Assembly: GCF_014638995.1 (NCBI RefSeq)
Contig: NZ_BMFR01000014.1
Location: 33,321-97,320, forward strand
Source: Virgibacillus oceani
Lineage (GTDB): Bacteria > Bacillota > Bacilli > Bacillales > Amphibacillaceae
DNA: 64,000 bases
Direction: 5' to 3'
Of the stretch, positions 39,136-47,860 are shown one piece after another. The notes beneath the pieces were generated by a model. It saw nothing but the letters and a program-made list of their open reading frames with translations, was not told where the DNA came from and did not search any database. Positions within the stretch are counted from its first letter, which is position 1, and each line of letters opens with the position of its first letter. Position numbers and translations under genes: made by a program.

Positions 39136-39819
39136 ATGAACCTAAGAGAAAAATATTCTATTCCAAACGATAGCATTATTACGATTGCTGGTACGGTTGG
39201 AGTAGGGAAATCAACGATGACAAAGGCGCTAGCAAATGCCTTAAATTTTAAAACTTCCTTTGAGAAGGTAGATACAAATCCATACTTAGAAAATTTTTAT
39301 TCTGACTTCGAGCGCTGGAGCTTTCACTTGCAAATTTATTTCTTGGCTGAGCGCTTTAAGGAACAAAAGAAAATCTTTGAATATGGCGGCGGCTTTATAC
39401 AGGACCGCTCCATATATGAAGATACAGGGATTTTTGCCAAAATGCATTACGAAAACGGCACAATGTCAAAAATCGACTATGAAACATATACGAATTTATT
39501 TGAAGCAATGGTCATGACACCATATTTCCCACATCCAGACCTGCTCATTTACTTAGAAGGTACGCTAGATGAAATCCTGGAGCGAATCCAATTACGCGGA
39601 CGTGAAATGGAAAAAAGCACACCAATCGCATATTGGAAAGAAATGTATACGCGCTACGAAAACTGGATTAATAATTTTAACGCATGCCCTATATTACGAA
39701 TTAATATTTCCGACTATGATTTAATGAAAAAAGAAGATTCCATCGAGCCTATTCTAGAAAAGGTTGGTCATTTCATTCAACAATCACGGAGATGGAAATC
39801 GAGAGAATTGGTGAAATAA
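39136..39819 (+). CDS. dck: Deoxyadenosine/deoxycytidine kinase
   Basis: A 227-residue kinase homologous to the gene just upstream. P-loop IAGTVGVGKSTMTKALA at 17-33, WSFHLQIYFLAERFKEQKKI, QDRSIYEDTGIF (DRS motif near 91) and LRGREMEK lid. It corresponds to B. subtilis Dck (YaaF) and phosphorylates dA and dC in salvage. AAAGGGG precedes the ATG at 39136. The dgk-dck pair is an old tandem duplication. Confidence 0.94.
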   Translation: MNLREKYSIPNDSIITIAGTVGVGKSTMTKALANALNFKTSFEKVDTNPYLENFYSDFERWSFHLQIYFLAERFKEQKKIFEYGGGFIQDRSIYEDTGIFAKMHYENGTMSKIDYETYTNLFEAMVMTPYFPHPDLLIYLEGTLDEILERIQLRGREMEKSTPIAYWKEMYTRYENWINNFNACPILRINISDYDLMKKEDSIEPILEKVGHFIQQSRRWKSRELVK

Positions 39820-39825
39820 TAGCAG

Positions 39826-39860
39826 GACGAGGCATTACATTACGTATTGCCTCGTCTTTT
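39826..39860 (+). terminator. Terminator after dck
   Basis: GACGAGGCA (39826-39834) pairs with TGCCTCGTC (39848-39856), followed by TTTT. It also abuts the stop of the convergent gene. Confidence 0.8.
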
Positions 39861-39862
39861 AT

Positions 39863-40156
39863 CTAGAAAAGCGGCTCTTCCTCTTTGCTTAACTCCATGT
39901 AAAATGGATACATGCAAAATGAAATAATTAGTAAAAGCACAGCTATTGGAATTGACCATGTTAATGGGATATCAAAAATCCCCAAAATAACCCCTGCAAA
40001 TATTGCTGGCATGGAAATTACATTCAGCCTCCATCTTGCTTTTGTTGTTATGTAATTAGTGTTATGACAATATGGACAAACCATTTTATTTCGGAATGAT
40101 TTTCTAAATGTATCGGAATAACTCCATTCTTTTTTACAATACTTACAAGCAGGCAT
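39863..40156 (-). CDS. Small zinc-ribbon membrane protein
   Basis: A 97-residue protein. An N-terminal four-Cys zinc ribbon (CKYCKKEWSYSDTF and CPYCHNTNYIT) is followed by two hydrophobic segments (VISMPAIFAGVILGIF and IPIAVLLLIISFCMYPFYM) and an acidic tail. The pattern matches the TIGR04104-type putative zinc finger proteins of Bacillaceae. Function is unknown. It converges with dck. Confidence 0.75.
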   Translation of the reverse strand: MPACKYCKKEWSYSDTFRKSFRNKMVCPYCHNTNYITTKARWRLNVISMPAIFAGVILGIFDIPLTWSIPIAVLLLIISFCMYPFYMELSKEEEPLF

Positions 40157-40331
40157 GATTAATAACCACCTTTTTAACTCTAACTGCTCTATTATATTAT
40201 TTCGACACGTACCTGTACTATTCCTCTTACAAAATAAAACAAAAAATTGCCCAAAGCGTGATTTGAATCACCGTAAAAATATCCCAAATTTTATATAGTA
40301 AAAATATGCTAGGTAAAATGGAGGGATAGAC

Positions 40332-40646
40332 ATGGCAAATATTCGTATGGAAAATGATAAAGATATGGTTTTGGAAGCCGATTTGGCAGATTTACAGATC
40401 ATCATTGATGAGGCAATAAATAATTTTGATCACTACAAAGATGAAATTGCCGTTATTTATGAAAAAATGCCTAAGTTCGACTATAAATATTTTTGTTTTT
40501 ATGCCTACTCCACGTATCGATTATTAGAAGCAGCAATGCAATTTGATACAAGTGATGTAGGACATTTCCGTTTGGAAGCACCGGATGAATTTTATTATGC
40601 ATTTTATGGCATGATTGCGACAATGCACACACAAGGCATTTGCTGA
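40332..40646 (+). CDS. Hypothetical protein
   Basis: A 104-residue acidic, aromatic-rich soluble protein (for example FDYKYFCFYAYSTYRLLEAAMQF, EFYYAFYGMIATMH). GGAGGGA precedes the ATG. I recognise no domain. It stands alone between a small zinc-ribbon gene and the convergent proC, with AT-rich flanks. Confidence 0.65.
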   Translation: MANIRMENDKDMVLEADLADLQIIIDEAINNFDHYKDEIAVIYEKMPKFDYKYFCFYAYSTYRLLEAAMQFDTSDVGHFRLEAPDEFYYAFYGMIATMHTQGIC

Positions 40647-40703
40647 TGTAAAGTAAGAACAAATGCGGAAGGAGAAATCAGCATAATGCCGTTTCTCTTT
40701 CTG

Positions 40704-41519
40704 CTAATACGTTTCGCCAAGCTCTATGGAACGTTGCCTGGCACTGTTCACACATTCGAATATTGTCTTCTTAAAATCATTGGCATCCAATGTTTCAATT
40801 GCAGCCTGTGTTGTGCCCCCGGGACTTGTGATTTTCTCTCGTAATACACGTACTGGATCGTCCGTTTTTTTCAGCATTTCACCGGCACCTACTACCGTTT
40901 GTGTAATAAGTGCTTTTGCTACATCCTTATCCAGTCCCGCTTCCACAGCCGCTTGCTCCATTGCCTCAACTAAATAATAAATATAGGCAGGACCGCTTCC
41001 CGAAATACTTGTGACGGCGTGCATATCTTCTTCAGCTACAATCGTTGTAGTACCAATCGTTTTAAATAATTTTTCTACCAGTTTTATATGCTCCTGTTTC
41101 GCATGCTTCCCACCTGCAATTGCTGTTGCAGAAAATCCTATTGAGGCAGATGTGTTAGGCATTACACGAACAACAGAAACATCCATTTCCATTTTCTCAG
41201 CAATAAATTCCGTTGATATCCCTGCTGCTACAGAGACCACAAACTGGTTTGGCTGCATATATGCCTTGATCGAATCAATCGCTTCCTCCATATCATATGG
41301 TTTGGTAGATAGTATAATTAAATCTGCTTGATCAATAATGTTTTCCTTATTAGTTGTTCCGTTTATGTTAAAACGATGCTGAAGATTTGCTAGACGCTCA
41401 TGATTTCTCTTATTTGTAACGAAGATTTGCCTGTTTGTCACTACACGCTTTTCCAAAATGCCGGCGATAATTGATTCCGCCATTGAACCTGCACCAATAA
41501 AAGAAATCTTATTAAACAT
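40704..41519 (-). CDS. proC: Pyrroline-5-carboxylate reductase
   Basis: Last step of proline synthesis, reducing P5C with NAD(P)H. 271 residues: N-terminal FIGAGSMAESIIAGI at 6-20, VRVMPNTSASIG near 117, and the C-terminal signature PGGTTQAAIETL near 240. It sits directly behind a T-box leader with a probable proline (CCT) specifier, so it should be induced when tRNA-Pro is uncharged, which suits proline as compatible solute or building block. It is not in this place in B. subtilis. Confidence 0.95.
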   Translation of the reverse strand: MFNKISFIGAGSMAESIIAGILEKRVVTNRQIFVTNKRNHERLANLQHRFNINGTTNKENIIDQADLIILSTKPYDMEEAIDSIKAYMQPNQFVVSVAAGISTEFIAEKMEMDVSVVRVMPNTSASIGFSATAIAGGKHAKQEHIKLVEKLFKTIGTTTIVAEEDMHAVTSISGSGPAYIYYLVEAMEQAAVEAGLDKDVAKALITQTVVGAGEMLKKTDDPVRVLREKITSPGGTTQAAIETLDANDFKKTIFECVNSARQRSIELGETY

Positions 41520-41544
41520 GTTAACAACCTCCTTTGATTTAAAA

Positions 41545-41800
41545 TCAAAAAAACCTCACGTCCATCCTACTAAAAAGGACGGAAATGAGGTTTACATCCG
41601 CGGTACCACCTAAATTGGCAACTTGAGCCCACTCTGGATTGATAACGCAGCAATACACTGCGGTTAGTTATTAGCTAACGACTCCCAGGTAGGTTCATGA
41701 TTTTAGTGACCGATGGAATCTTTCAGCCGGTGAATTCCAATCTCTTTCGGACTAACCAATCATTACTGGCCTGCTCAGCATCTAAAATATTTTGATATTT
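41545..41800 (-). promoter_or_regulatory. T-box riboswitch of proC, probable proline specifier
   Basis: Minus-strand leader with the T-box core AGGTGGTACCGCGG (top-strand 41598-41612) and a terminator (AAACCTCA.../...TGAGGTTTTTTT, 41548-41593) just before proC. In the stem I specifier region GAACCTACC offers CCT, a proline codon. Transcription would continue into proC when uncharged tRNA-Pro binds. Confidence 0.88.
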
Positions 41801-41806
41801 CTATGT

Positions 41807-41835
41807 AATATACGCTGGATAGAATGTATTGTCAA
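41807..41835 (-). promoter_or_regulatory. Promoter of the proC T-box transcript
   Basis: Minus-strand TTGACA (41830-41835), 17 bases, TATATT (41807-41812), just upstream of the leader. Confidence 0.75.
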
Positions 41836-41845
41836 GATGAAAATA

Positions 41846-41886
41846 ATAAAAAAAATAAAACTGCTACAATAGTAACAGTTTTATTA
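41846..41886 (-). terminator. Terminator after tRNA-Ser
   Basis: Minus-strand AATAAAACTG and CAGTTTTATT pair around a 12-base loop and run into TTTTTT, about 35 bases beyond the tRNA. Confidence 0.8.
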
Positions 41887-41918
41887 TATCTCCAATTTTT
41901 ATGCGCTTGTTTAATAAA

Positions 41919-42011
41919 TGGAGGAGGTAGAGGGATTCGAACCCCCGCGCGGTTTGACCCGCCTGTCGGTTTTCAAGACCGATCCCTTCAGCCAGACTTG
42001 GGTATACCTCC
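41919..42011 (-). tRNA. tRNA-Ser, anticodon TGA
   Basis: A 93-base class II tRNA with long variable arm. Acceptor GGAGGTA/TACCTCC, anticodon loop CTTGAAA (TGA, reading UCA), T-loop GTTCGAATC, and encoded CCA. The discriminator base is T, where bacterial tRNA-Ser normally has G. It sits downstream of serS and glnK-amtB, corresponding to trnSL-Ser1 of B. subtilis. Confidence 0.93.
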
Positions 42012-42079
42012 GTGCGACAAGATATAATATATCATGTGTGAATATACCTTGTCAATGCCAGGAAAAGTTTTTTTGGATT

Positions 42080-42314
42080 TTATTTAGTGGGTTGTGTCCG
42101 TTCCAAAAACTCCTGATAAATCTCTTCATACACAGGCCTATTCGCCGGCAATGCATCATACTCAGCTAAAAAGCCGATTCGAAGCCCATCTTTTTCAACT
42201 TTTTACACCATATATCTCACCTTTTTCAATATGCAAATCAACTTCATCTAACGCTTTTACTTGTGTTCCTGCACTTCCATAAACCTTCGTTACTTTCTCA
42301 AATGTAATCATCAT
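42080..42314 (-). pseudogene. metN: Truncated metN fused to an unrelated gene tail
   Basis: From ATG 42311 (or 42314) the frame reads MITFEKVTKVYGSAGTQVKA and continues to GEIYGVKS before a stop at 42195. It is the start of MetN, the methionine ABC transporter ATPase, cut just before the Walker A loop. After the break another frame gives GLRIGFLAEYDALPANRPV and continues to a stop at 42080; I could not assign it, though EYDALP recalls M20 peptidases. So a deletion joined two genes. AGGAGGGAA precedes the ATG. No functional transporter can be made. Confidence 0.75.
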
Positions 42315-42330
42315 TTCCCTCCTTCTCAAT

Positions 42331-42490
42331 ATAAAAAAGCCTCTCCTTCATAAATAAGAAGAGGCTTCACTGTTTTCCTCTTCTTATTTTTCAAGCCTAA
42401 GCTTGTTGGATTTGGCACAGTACTTAGTAAAGTCCGCTGCCGAGGTATCGATGGACCAATTCCCTCCACCTCTCTAATAAGAAGTTAAGT
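42331..42490 (-). promoter_or_regulatory. SAM-I riboswitch (S-box) with terminator, now orphaned
   Basis: Minus-strand CTTCTTATT, AGAGAGGTGGAGGGA, CATCGATACCTCGGCAGCGG and GTGCCAAATCC reproduce the S-box core. P1 closes with AATAAGAAG. A terminator (AAGCCTCTTCT.../AGAGGCTTTTTT, 42331-42368) follows. It precedes a truncated metN. Confidence 0.9.
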
Positions 42491-42501
42491 TTTATGAAAT
42501 T

Positions 42502-42530
42502 TAATATGATTAACACTTTACTTCTGTCAA
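42502..42530 (-). promoter_or_regulatory. Promoter of the SAM riboswitch transcript
   Basis: Minus-strand TTGACA (42525-42530), 17 bases, ATATTA (42502-42507). It lies about 12 bases before the aptamer. Confidence 0.65.
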
Positions 42531-42556
42531 TTGCTTTTTTATATTTTTAAAAAAAT

Positions 42557-43927
42557 TTATAACGATAATTTTTCTTCAGTAGTAGTTAAATTGTTCAGTC
42601 GCTCCGCTAGGCCTAGTTTATCACTAACCGGTATCGTCTCATCTGTTAAAAGCGCTTCTTTAAGCTCATAAGCATTTGAACCGTGCTCTGCGAAATCTAG
42701 ACCTGCAATTTCTTCCTCTTCAGATACTCGGATGGACGAAAAGCGAGTTAGGACGAAAGTGAATGCCCAAACAGTTACCATTGTCCAAACAATAACGGCA
42801 ACTATACCTATCATTTGCACGAATAATTGTGAAAAACCGCCACCAAAAAATAAACCGTTAGAAGTTGAGAATAATCCTACTGCAAGCGTACCCCAAATAC
42901 CACATATACCATGTACCGTAATAGCACCAACTGGATCATCAATTCGTAATTTTGTATCCAAGAACCGGATACCCTCCACCAGTAACACACCTGAAACCAA
43001 ACCAACCAGGATAGAACCACCCAATGATATTTCAGCACAGCCTGCGGTTATACCGACCAGTCCAGCTAATACACCATTAAGTGTTAAGGACGCATCAACC
43101 CTTTTAAAACGGATTTTTGTATATAATGCTGATGACACTAATGCGGCTGACGTTGATAGCAGCGTTGTTCCGATAACCATCGGTACGAGACTAGGATCGG
43201 CTGCAAGTGTACTCCCACCATTAAACCCAAACCAACCTAACCAAAGTATAAATACACCAAGTGCTCCAATAGGAATGTTATGACCAGGAATGACATTTAC
43301 TTTTTTACCATGGTATTTCCCAATACGCGGTCCTAAAAACAAAACTACCGTTAATGCTCCTACAGCACCTGTTAAATGGACTACTGTTGAACCAGCAAAG
43401 TCACTGAAGCCTATAGAAGTTAACCATCCATCGCCTTGCCAAATCCAATGTCCTACCACAGGATAAACCACAGCAGTCATCGCAACTACAATCAAAATGT
43501 AGCTACTCAATTTCATTCGTTCTGCAACAGCACCGGACATAATTGTAGCACAAGTTGCCACAAACATTGCTTGGAATACGAAGAAGCTGATATCATCTAC
43601 ATCGCTAAGCAGAAAACCATCTGACCCAACTAAAGACCCCACAGAGGTACCGAACATTAAGCCGTATCCCACAATAAAAAATAAAAGCGACGATACACTA
43701 ATGGTTATAAAATTTTTCATTAAGATATTTAGTGAGTTTTTTGCCCTGGTAAATCCGGATTCAACCATAGCAAAGCCTGCATGCATAAAAAATACGAGAA
43801 ATGCACCAAGCATCACCCATACTAGGTTAACAGATAACTCTAGCGATTCTGTAGTAGGCGTTGCTGCATATACCGGTGAAGCTACCAATAGAAAAACCGC
43901 TAATAAAAATGCGCTTTTTTTAAACAT
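42557..43927 (-). CDS. amtB: AmtB, ammonium transporter
   Basis: A 456-residue integral membrane channel for ammonium. A cleaved N-terminal signal (FKKSAFLLAVFLLVASPVYA) is followed by 11 transmembrane segments, with family motifs MHAGFAMVESGFTRAKN near 48, DFAGSTVVHLTGAVGAL near 178 and PVGAITVHGICGIWGTLAVGLF near 322, which carry the pore His residues. A cytoplasmic C-terminal tail follows. It lies 21 bases after glnK, the classic glnK-amtB pair, in which GlnK plugs the channel when nitrogen is plentiful. Confidence 0.96.
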   Translation of the reverse strand: MFKKSAFLLAVFLLVASPVYAATPTTESLELSVNLVWVMLGAFLVFFMHAGFAMVESGFTRAKNSLNILMKNFITISVSSLLFFIVGYGLMFGTSVGSLVGSDGFLLSDVDDISFFVFQAMFVATCATIMSGAVAERMKLSSYILIVVAMTAVVYPVVGHWIWQGDGWLTSIGFSDFAGSTVVHLTGAVGALTVVLFLGPRIGKYHGKKVNVIPGHNIPIGALGVFILWLGWFGFNGGSTLAADPSLVPMVIGTTLLSTSAALVSSALYTKIRFKRVDASLTLNGVLAGLVGITAGCAEISLGGSILVGLVSGVLLVEGIRFLDTKLRIDDPVGAITVHGICGIWGTLAVGLFSTSNGLFFGGGFSQLFVQMIGIVAVIVWTMVTVWAFTFVLTRFSSIRVSEEEEIAGLDFAEHGSNAYELKEALLTDETIPVSDKLGLAERLNNLTTTEEKLSL

Positions 43928-43948
43928 GTAATCTTCCTCCCTATTTGA

Positions 43949-44290
43949 TTAAAGTATTGCTTTTACACCACGTTCCCCTGTACGTATTCGAATTATTTCT
44001 TCAATAGGAGAAATAAAAATTTTACCATCACCTATATTCCCTGTACTGCAGCTTTCAATAATAAGATCGACGATATCATTTAATTGGTCTTCTTCTACAA
44101 CCATCTCAACCTTAATTTTTGGGAGTAATTGAATTTGGAAGGTTGTTCCGCGAAAAACACCCTTCTGTCCTTTTTGTTTACCTGTACCAGCGGCTTCAGT
44201 AACTGTTAGACCCCCAATTCCTATTGACGAAAGCTTTTTACGAAGTTCTTGAAATTTTTTAGGTCGTATAATGGCTTCAATCTTTTTCAT
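43949..44290 (-). CDS. glnK: GlnK-type PII nitrogen regulatory protein
   Basis: A 113-residue PII protein. It opens MKKIEAIIRPKKFQELRKKL; the T-loop is GTGKQKGQKGVFRGTTF and the C-terminal GDGKIFISPIEEIIRIRTGERG is the ATP-binding region. The residue corresponding to Tyr51, the uridylylation site of enteric PII, is Phe51, so regulation by uridylylation is not expected, in line with Bacillus GlnK. It precedes amtB in one unit. A GlnR/TnrA-type box lies between its promoter and the start codon. GGAGGTT precedes the ATG. Confidence 0.95.
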   Translation of the reverse strand: MKKIEAIIRPKKFQELRKKLSSIGIGGLTVTEAAGTGKQKGQKGVFRGTTFQIQLLPKIKVEMVVEEDQLNDIVDLIIESCSTGNIGDGKIFISPIEEIIRIRTGERGVKAIL

Positions 44291-44313
44291 TGCTTAACCT
44301 CCTTTTAATTCCA

Positions 44314-44330
44314 TGTTAGGTTTCCTTACA
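44314..44330. promoter_or_regulatory. GlnR/TnrA-type operator upstream of glnK
   Basis: TGTTAGGTTTCCTTACA fits TGTNA-N7-TNACA exactly. It lies 24-40 bases before the glnK ATG, downstream of the predicted promoter, a position suited to repression. Confidence 0.7.
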
Positions 44331-44349
44331 TAATTATGATATTTTTTAT

Positions 44350-44378
44350 ATCATAATGTGTTTACAATAGAAATGCAA
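44350..44378 (-). promoter_or_regulatory. Predicted promoter of glnK-amtB
   Basis: Minus-strand TTGCAT (44373-44378), 17 bases, TATGAT (44350-44355). The -10 lies in one arm of a perfect ten-base inverted repeat (ATTATGATAT at 44333-44342, ATATCATAAT at 44348-44357). The rest of the 326-base gap up to serS is AT-rich and empty except for the serS terminator. Confidence 0.5.
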
Positions 44379-44565
44379 GTGTTTTTTTAAATATTTTAGA
44401 AAATTTAAACGTAATTATTGATAATTATACTTTTCAATGTTAAATAATCTTACATAAAGTAAAACTTCATAGCGGGATTTCTTTCTTCCACCACTTATCT
44501 TTGTTGGTATCACCTAAAAATCTAAAAGCAAGGGTATTATTTCCCTATGCTGTGGGGGAATTAGA

Positions 44566-44605
44566 CAAAAAAAGAGCCTGGAAACTTAATTCCAAACTCT
44601 TTTAA
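44566..44605 (-). terminator. Terminator after serS
   Basis: Minus-strand AAGAGTTTGGAA and TTTCCAGGCTCTT pair and run into seven T, 12 bases past the serS stop. Confidence 0.8.
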
Positions 44606-44616
44606 TACATCATGTG

Positions 44617-45891
44617 TTATTTAATAATTTCTTTTCCACCCATATATGGACGAAGCACTTCAGGTACAACAACAGATCCATCTTCCTGCTGATAATTCTC
44701 TAGAATTGCTGCAACAGTACGACCAAGCGCTAAGCCAGAACCATTCAACGTATGCACAAATTCCGGTTTACCTTTCTCTTCGCGGCGGAAGCGAATGCCT
44801 GCACGTCTTGCCTGAAAATCCTCAAAATTTGAACAAGAAGAAATTTCCCGGTATGTTTCCTGACTTGGAATCCATACTTCAATATCATATTTTTTAGCTG
44901 CGGTGAATCCTAAATCACCTGTACACATGCTCATAACACGATATGGCAGCTTCAACAATTGCAATACTTTTTCAGCATGCCCTGTTAATGTTTCTAACGT
45001 GTCATACGATTCCTCAGGTTTAACAAAATGAACGAGCTCTACTTTGTTAAATTGGTGCTGACGGATTAAACCACGTGTATCACGTCCGGCAGAACCCGCC
45101 TCAGACCGGAAACACGCACTGAATGCTACATACTTTTTTGGTAAGTCATCATTCTTTAGAATATCATCCCGGTGATAATTCGTGACTGGCACCTCAGCGG
45201 TAGGAATCATAAAGTAGTCCCAGTCAGTAAGCTTAAATGCATCCTCTTCAAACTTCGGCAGCTGGCCTGTGCCAGTCATACTTGTACGATTAACAATATA
45301 CGGCGGCAGCATTTCTTCATAGCCATGTTCATCGGCATGCAAATCCATCATAAAGTTTAATAATGCACGTTCCAAGCGTGCTCCAAGACCTTTGTAAAAA
45401 ACAAATCGGCTTCCAGCTACTTTAGCCCCACCTTCAAAGTCCAATATATCCATATCCGTTGCAATATCCCAATGTGGCATCGCTTCAAACGGAAAGCTAG
45501 GTATGTCTCCCCATTTACGGGCGACGACATTATCATCCTCATCCTCACCGACTGGAACACTTTCATGAGGAATATTTGGAATAGACAGCATAATTAGAGC
45601 TAATTTTTCTTCAATTTCTTTTAACTCTGTATCTAGTGCTTTAATCTGATCGCCAACCTCACGCATTTCTTTAATAGCTGGTTCAGCATCCTTTTTCTCC
45701 TTCTTCAATACAGAAATTTTCTGTGAAGCTTCATTCCGTTTGGCCTTTAACTGTTCTGTCTCGGAAATTAGTGCACGACGGCGTGTATCAAGCTCTCCAA
45801 ACTTATCTAACTCGGACAAATCTTCACCGCGATGGACTAATTTAGCCTTTACTTCTTCAAAATTGTTACGTAAATACTTCATATCAAGCAT
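44617..45891 (-). CDS. serS: Seryl-tRNA synthetase
   Basis: Class II synthetase of 424 residues. It begins [18 protein letters not shown], then the long antiparallel coiled-coil arm (about 28-105) that grips the tRNA-Ser variable arm. Class II motifs: motif 2 [19 protein letters not shown] near 260 and motif 3 [19 protein letters not shown] near 385. The ATG at 45891 follows AAGGAGG; longer frames are not supported. It is controlled by a T-box leader with a serine specifier, which carries an inserted palindromic repeat. Confidence 0.97.
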   Translation of the reverse strand: MLDMKYLRNNFEEVKAKLVHRGEDLSELDKFGELDTRRRALISETEQLKAKRNEASQKISVLKKEKKDAEPAIKEMREVGDQIKALDTELKEIEEKLALIMLSIPNIPHESVPVGEDEDDNVVARKWGDIPSFPFEAMPHWDIATDMDILDFEGGAKVAGSRFVFYKGLGARLERALLNFMMDLHADEHGYEEMLPPYIVNRTSMTGTGQLPKFEEDAFKLTDWDYFMIPTAEVPVTNYHRDDILKNDDLPKKYVAFSACFRSEAGSAGRDTRGLIRQHQFNKVELVHFVKPEESYDTLETLTGHAEKVLQLLKLPYRVMSMCTGDLGFTAAKKYDIEVWIPSQETYREISSCSNFEDFQARRAGIRFRREEKGKPEFVHTLNGSGLALGRTVAAILENYQQEDGSVVVPEVLRPYMGGKEIIK

Positions 45892-45924
45892 AATTATTTC
45901 CTCCTTGTTTGCTATCAAAATATA

Positions 45925-46345
45925 AAAAACTCCCGTCCCTAAAAGTTAGGGACGAGAGTATATTTCCCGCGTTGCCACCCTTGTTGAAGAATAATTTCTT
46001 CCGGCTCACAGTTATTAACGGTACTTAACCGGGTTTATTTACTGTTTAAGAACAATAGTTATACTTGAGAAGCTGGGTAACTGTATTAGCCACATCCAGC
46101 TCCACGGGCTAGCGGCTCGAGACGTAAGCAATGGACACTCCGAGCACCAAAAACATGTGCTCTCGGGTCCCTTGCTTACGCTTGTCGCCGCTGGGCAAGC
46201 CCGTTCCACTTTTGCTCTGTTCCATAAACCAGTTCAAGGATGGATTCACAGCATTCATTCATCGATTTCCACCAGCCATCGACTCTCTTAAGAAAGATAT
46301 GCCATTACTATTTCCTATCAACACTATTAGGGTGTTCCTGTATTA
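45925..46345 (-). promoter_or_regulatory. T-box riboswitch of serS (serine specifier), interrupted by a repeat
   Basis: Minus-strand leader. Stem I includes GTGAATCCATCC, offering TCC (serine). The T-box core AGGGTGGCAACGCGGG is at about 45966-45982 and is followed by a terminator (ACTCTCGTCCCTAAC/GTTAGGGACGGGAGT-type arms, 45929-45960). Between stem I and the 3' half a palindromic repeat of about 120 bases (46088-46215) is inserted, making the leader unusually long. Whether it still switches is unknown. Confidence 0.88.
46088..46215. repeat. Palindromic structured repeat, copy D, inside the serS T-box
   Basis: Minus-strand AAAAGTGGAACGGGCTTG to AGCCCGTGGAGCTGGATG. The core 46104-46204 begins ACGGGCT and ends AGCCCGT and is flanked by TCC on both sides, possibly a target duplication. 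Arms AGCGGC/GCCGCT, GCGTAAGCAA/TTGCTTACG, GGGACCCGA/TCGGAGTGTCC and GAGCAC/GTGCTC. Confidence 0.88.
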
Positions 46346-46351
46346 TTAAAC

Positions 46352-46380
46352 ATCATAGCTAATTTTTCTTTAAGAAGCAA
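46352..46380 (-). promoter_or_regulatory. Promoter of the serS T-box transcript
   Basis: Minus-strand TTGCTT (46375-46380), 17 bases, TATGAT (46352-46357). The -35 overlaps the last codons of pdxT. Confidence 0.65.
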
Positions 46381-46960
46381 GTGTTTTCTTAGATTGTTCC
46401 ACCATACTGACAAAATATGCAATAAAACGATTATCGTCTGTTAGTTCTGGATGAAAAGCAGTACATACATAATGGCCTTGTTTGGCAGCAACAATTTTAT
46501 CTTGATACGTTGCAAGTACTTCCACATCAGGACCCGCCTCTAAAATATACGGTGCTCGAATAAATACTGCATTAAAATCATCCGCAACATATGCAATCTC
46601 AAGCTCTGCTTCAAAGCTTGCAACCTGACGACCAAATGCATTTCGCGCAACCTTCATGTCAATTAATCCGAGATGTGCCTGATCCTGACCATCAATCTTA
46701 CTAGCCAGCAATATCAATCCAGCACATGTACCAAAGATCGGCTTTCCTTGATTGCCAAATTCCTGAAGTGCTTTGAAAAATCCATAACTGTCAATCAGCC
46801 TGCGCATTGTTGTACTTTCTCCACCTGGAAGAATTAATCCATCTATTTCATCAAGTTGTTCTGTTCGTTTAATTTCAACAGCTTTCGCACCAGATGCTTC
46901 GATCGATCGAATATGCTCACGAACGGCACCTTGTAATGCAAGTACACCAATCGTTGTCAT
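46370..46960 (-). CDS. pdxT: PdxT, glutaminase subunit of PLP synthase
   Basis: Releases ammonia from glutamine and passes it to PdxS. 196 residues, class I amidotransferase: [12 protein letters not shown] near 46, nucleophile Cys in [11 protein letters not shown] near 79, and His/Glu in [11 protein letters not shown] near 170. It follows pdxS with a 15-base gap. Its end is overlapped by the serS T-box promoter. Confidence 0.97.
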   Translation of the reverse strand: MTTIGVLALQGAVREHIRSIEASGAKAVEIKRTEQLDEIDGLILPGGESTTMRRLIDSYGFFKALQEFGNQGKPIFGTCAGLILLASKIDGQDQAHLGLIDMKVARNAFGRQVASFEAELEIAYVADDFNAVFIRAPYILEAGPDVEVLATYQDKIVAAKQGHYVCTAFHPELTDDNRFIAYFVSMVEQSKKTLAS

Positions 46961-46975
46961 AGCAATTCCTTCTTT

Positions 46976-47860
46976 CTATTCACTGCGATCCTGCATACGA
47001 TCTGAAGGCTCTAATGTGCTCATTTCAATCCCCTTCATTGCAGTCCCAAGACCTTTTGAAAGTTCACCAATTAATTTATAATCCGTGTAATGCGTAGTTG
47101 CTTCAACGATTGCTTTTGCGAACTTTGCAGGGCTGTCTGATTTGAAAATACCGGAACCTACAAATACACCATCTGCACCAAGTTCCATCATCAATGCCGC
47201 ATCTGCTGGTGTAGCAACACCTCCAGCAGCAAAGTTTACAACTGGCAGGCGACCTTCGCGGCGAATTTGCAACAATAATTCATATGGTGCACCAATGTTT
47301 TTAGCAAATGTCATTACTTCGTCTTCTGACATTGCAGTTAATTGACGAATTTCTGATTGAACCTGACGCATATGACGAACTGCTTCTACAATGTTGCCTG
47401 TACCCGGTTCACCTTTTGTACGTAGCATGGAGGCACCTTCACCAATACGACGTGCAGCTTCGCCTAAATTACGGCAGCCGCATACAAACGGCACGGTAAA
47501 GTCTGATTTTTTAAGATGGTAAACATCATCAGCCGGTGTTAGCACTTCACTTTCATCGATATAATCAACACCCATTGCTTCTAGGACACGTGCCTCGACA
47601 ATATGTCCAATACGAGCCTTAGCCATAACTGGAATTGAAACTGCATTCATTACCTCTTCTGTAATTCGAGGCTCTGCCATACGAGCTACTCCTCCTGCAG
47701 CACGAATGTCTGATGGAACACGCTCTAATGCCATTACGGCAACTGCCCCCGCTTGTTCCGCAATCTTTGCCTGTTCAGCATTAACAACGTCCATGATGAC
47801 GCCGCCTTTTTGCATTTCTGCCATACCACGTTTAACACGTTCTGTTCCTGTGTTTGCCAT
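46976..47860 (-). CDS. pdxS: PdxS, pyridoxal 5'-phosphate synthase subunit
   Basis: Condenses ribose-5-phosphate, glyceraldehyde-3-phosphate and ammonia to PLP in a 12-mer with PdxT. 294 residues, beta/alpha barrel: [30 protein letters not shown] near 20, the catalytic Lys in VMAKARIGH near 81, and a second in the KPD-like [18 protein letters not shown] near 149. GGGGGA precedes the ATG. It lies between dacA and pdxT, as in B. subtilis; the 212-base gap before dacA has no gene. Confidence 0.97.
   Translation of the reverse strand: MANTGTERVKRGMAEMQKGGVIMDVVNAEQAKIAEQAGAVAVMALERVPSDIRAAGGVARMAEPRITEEVMNAVSIPVMAKARIGHIVEARVLEAMGVDYIDESEVLTPADDVYHLKKSDFTVPFVCGCRNLGEAARRIGEGASMLRTKGEPGTGNIVEAVRHMRQVQSEIRQLTAMSEDEVMTFAKNIGAPYELLLQIRREGRLPVVNFAAGGVATPADAALMMELGADGVFVGSGIFKSDSPAKFAKAIVEATTHYTDYKLIGELSKGLGTAMKGIEMSTLEPSDRMQDRSE

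Noticed and set aside
42080..42197. M20 peptidase fragment
   Set aside because: Only GFLAEYDALP resembles the family; the rest does not, so no family was assigned.
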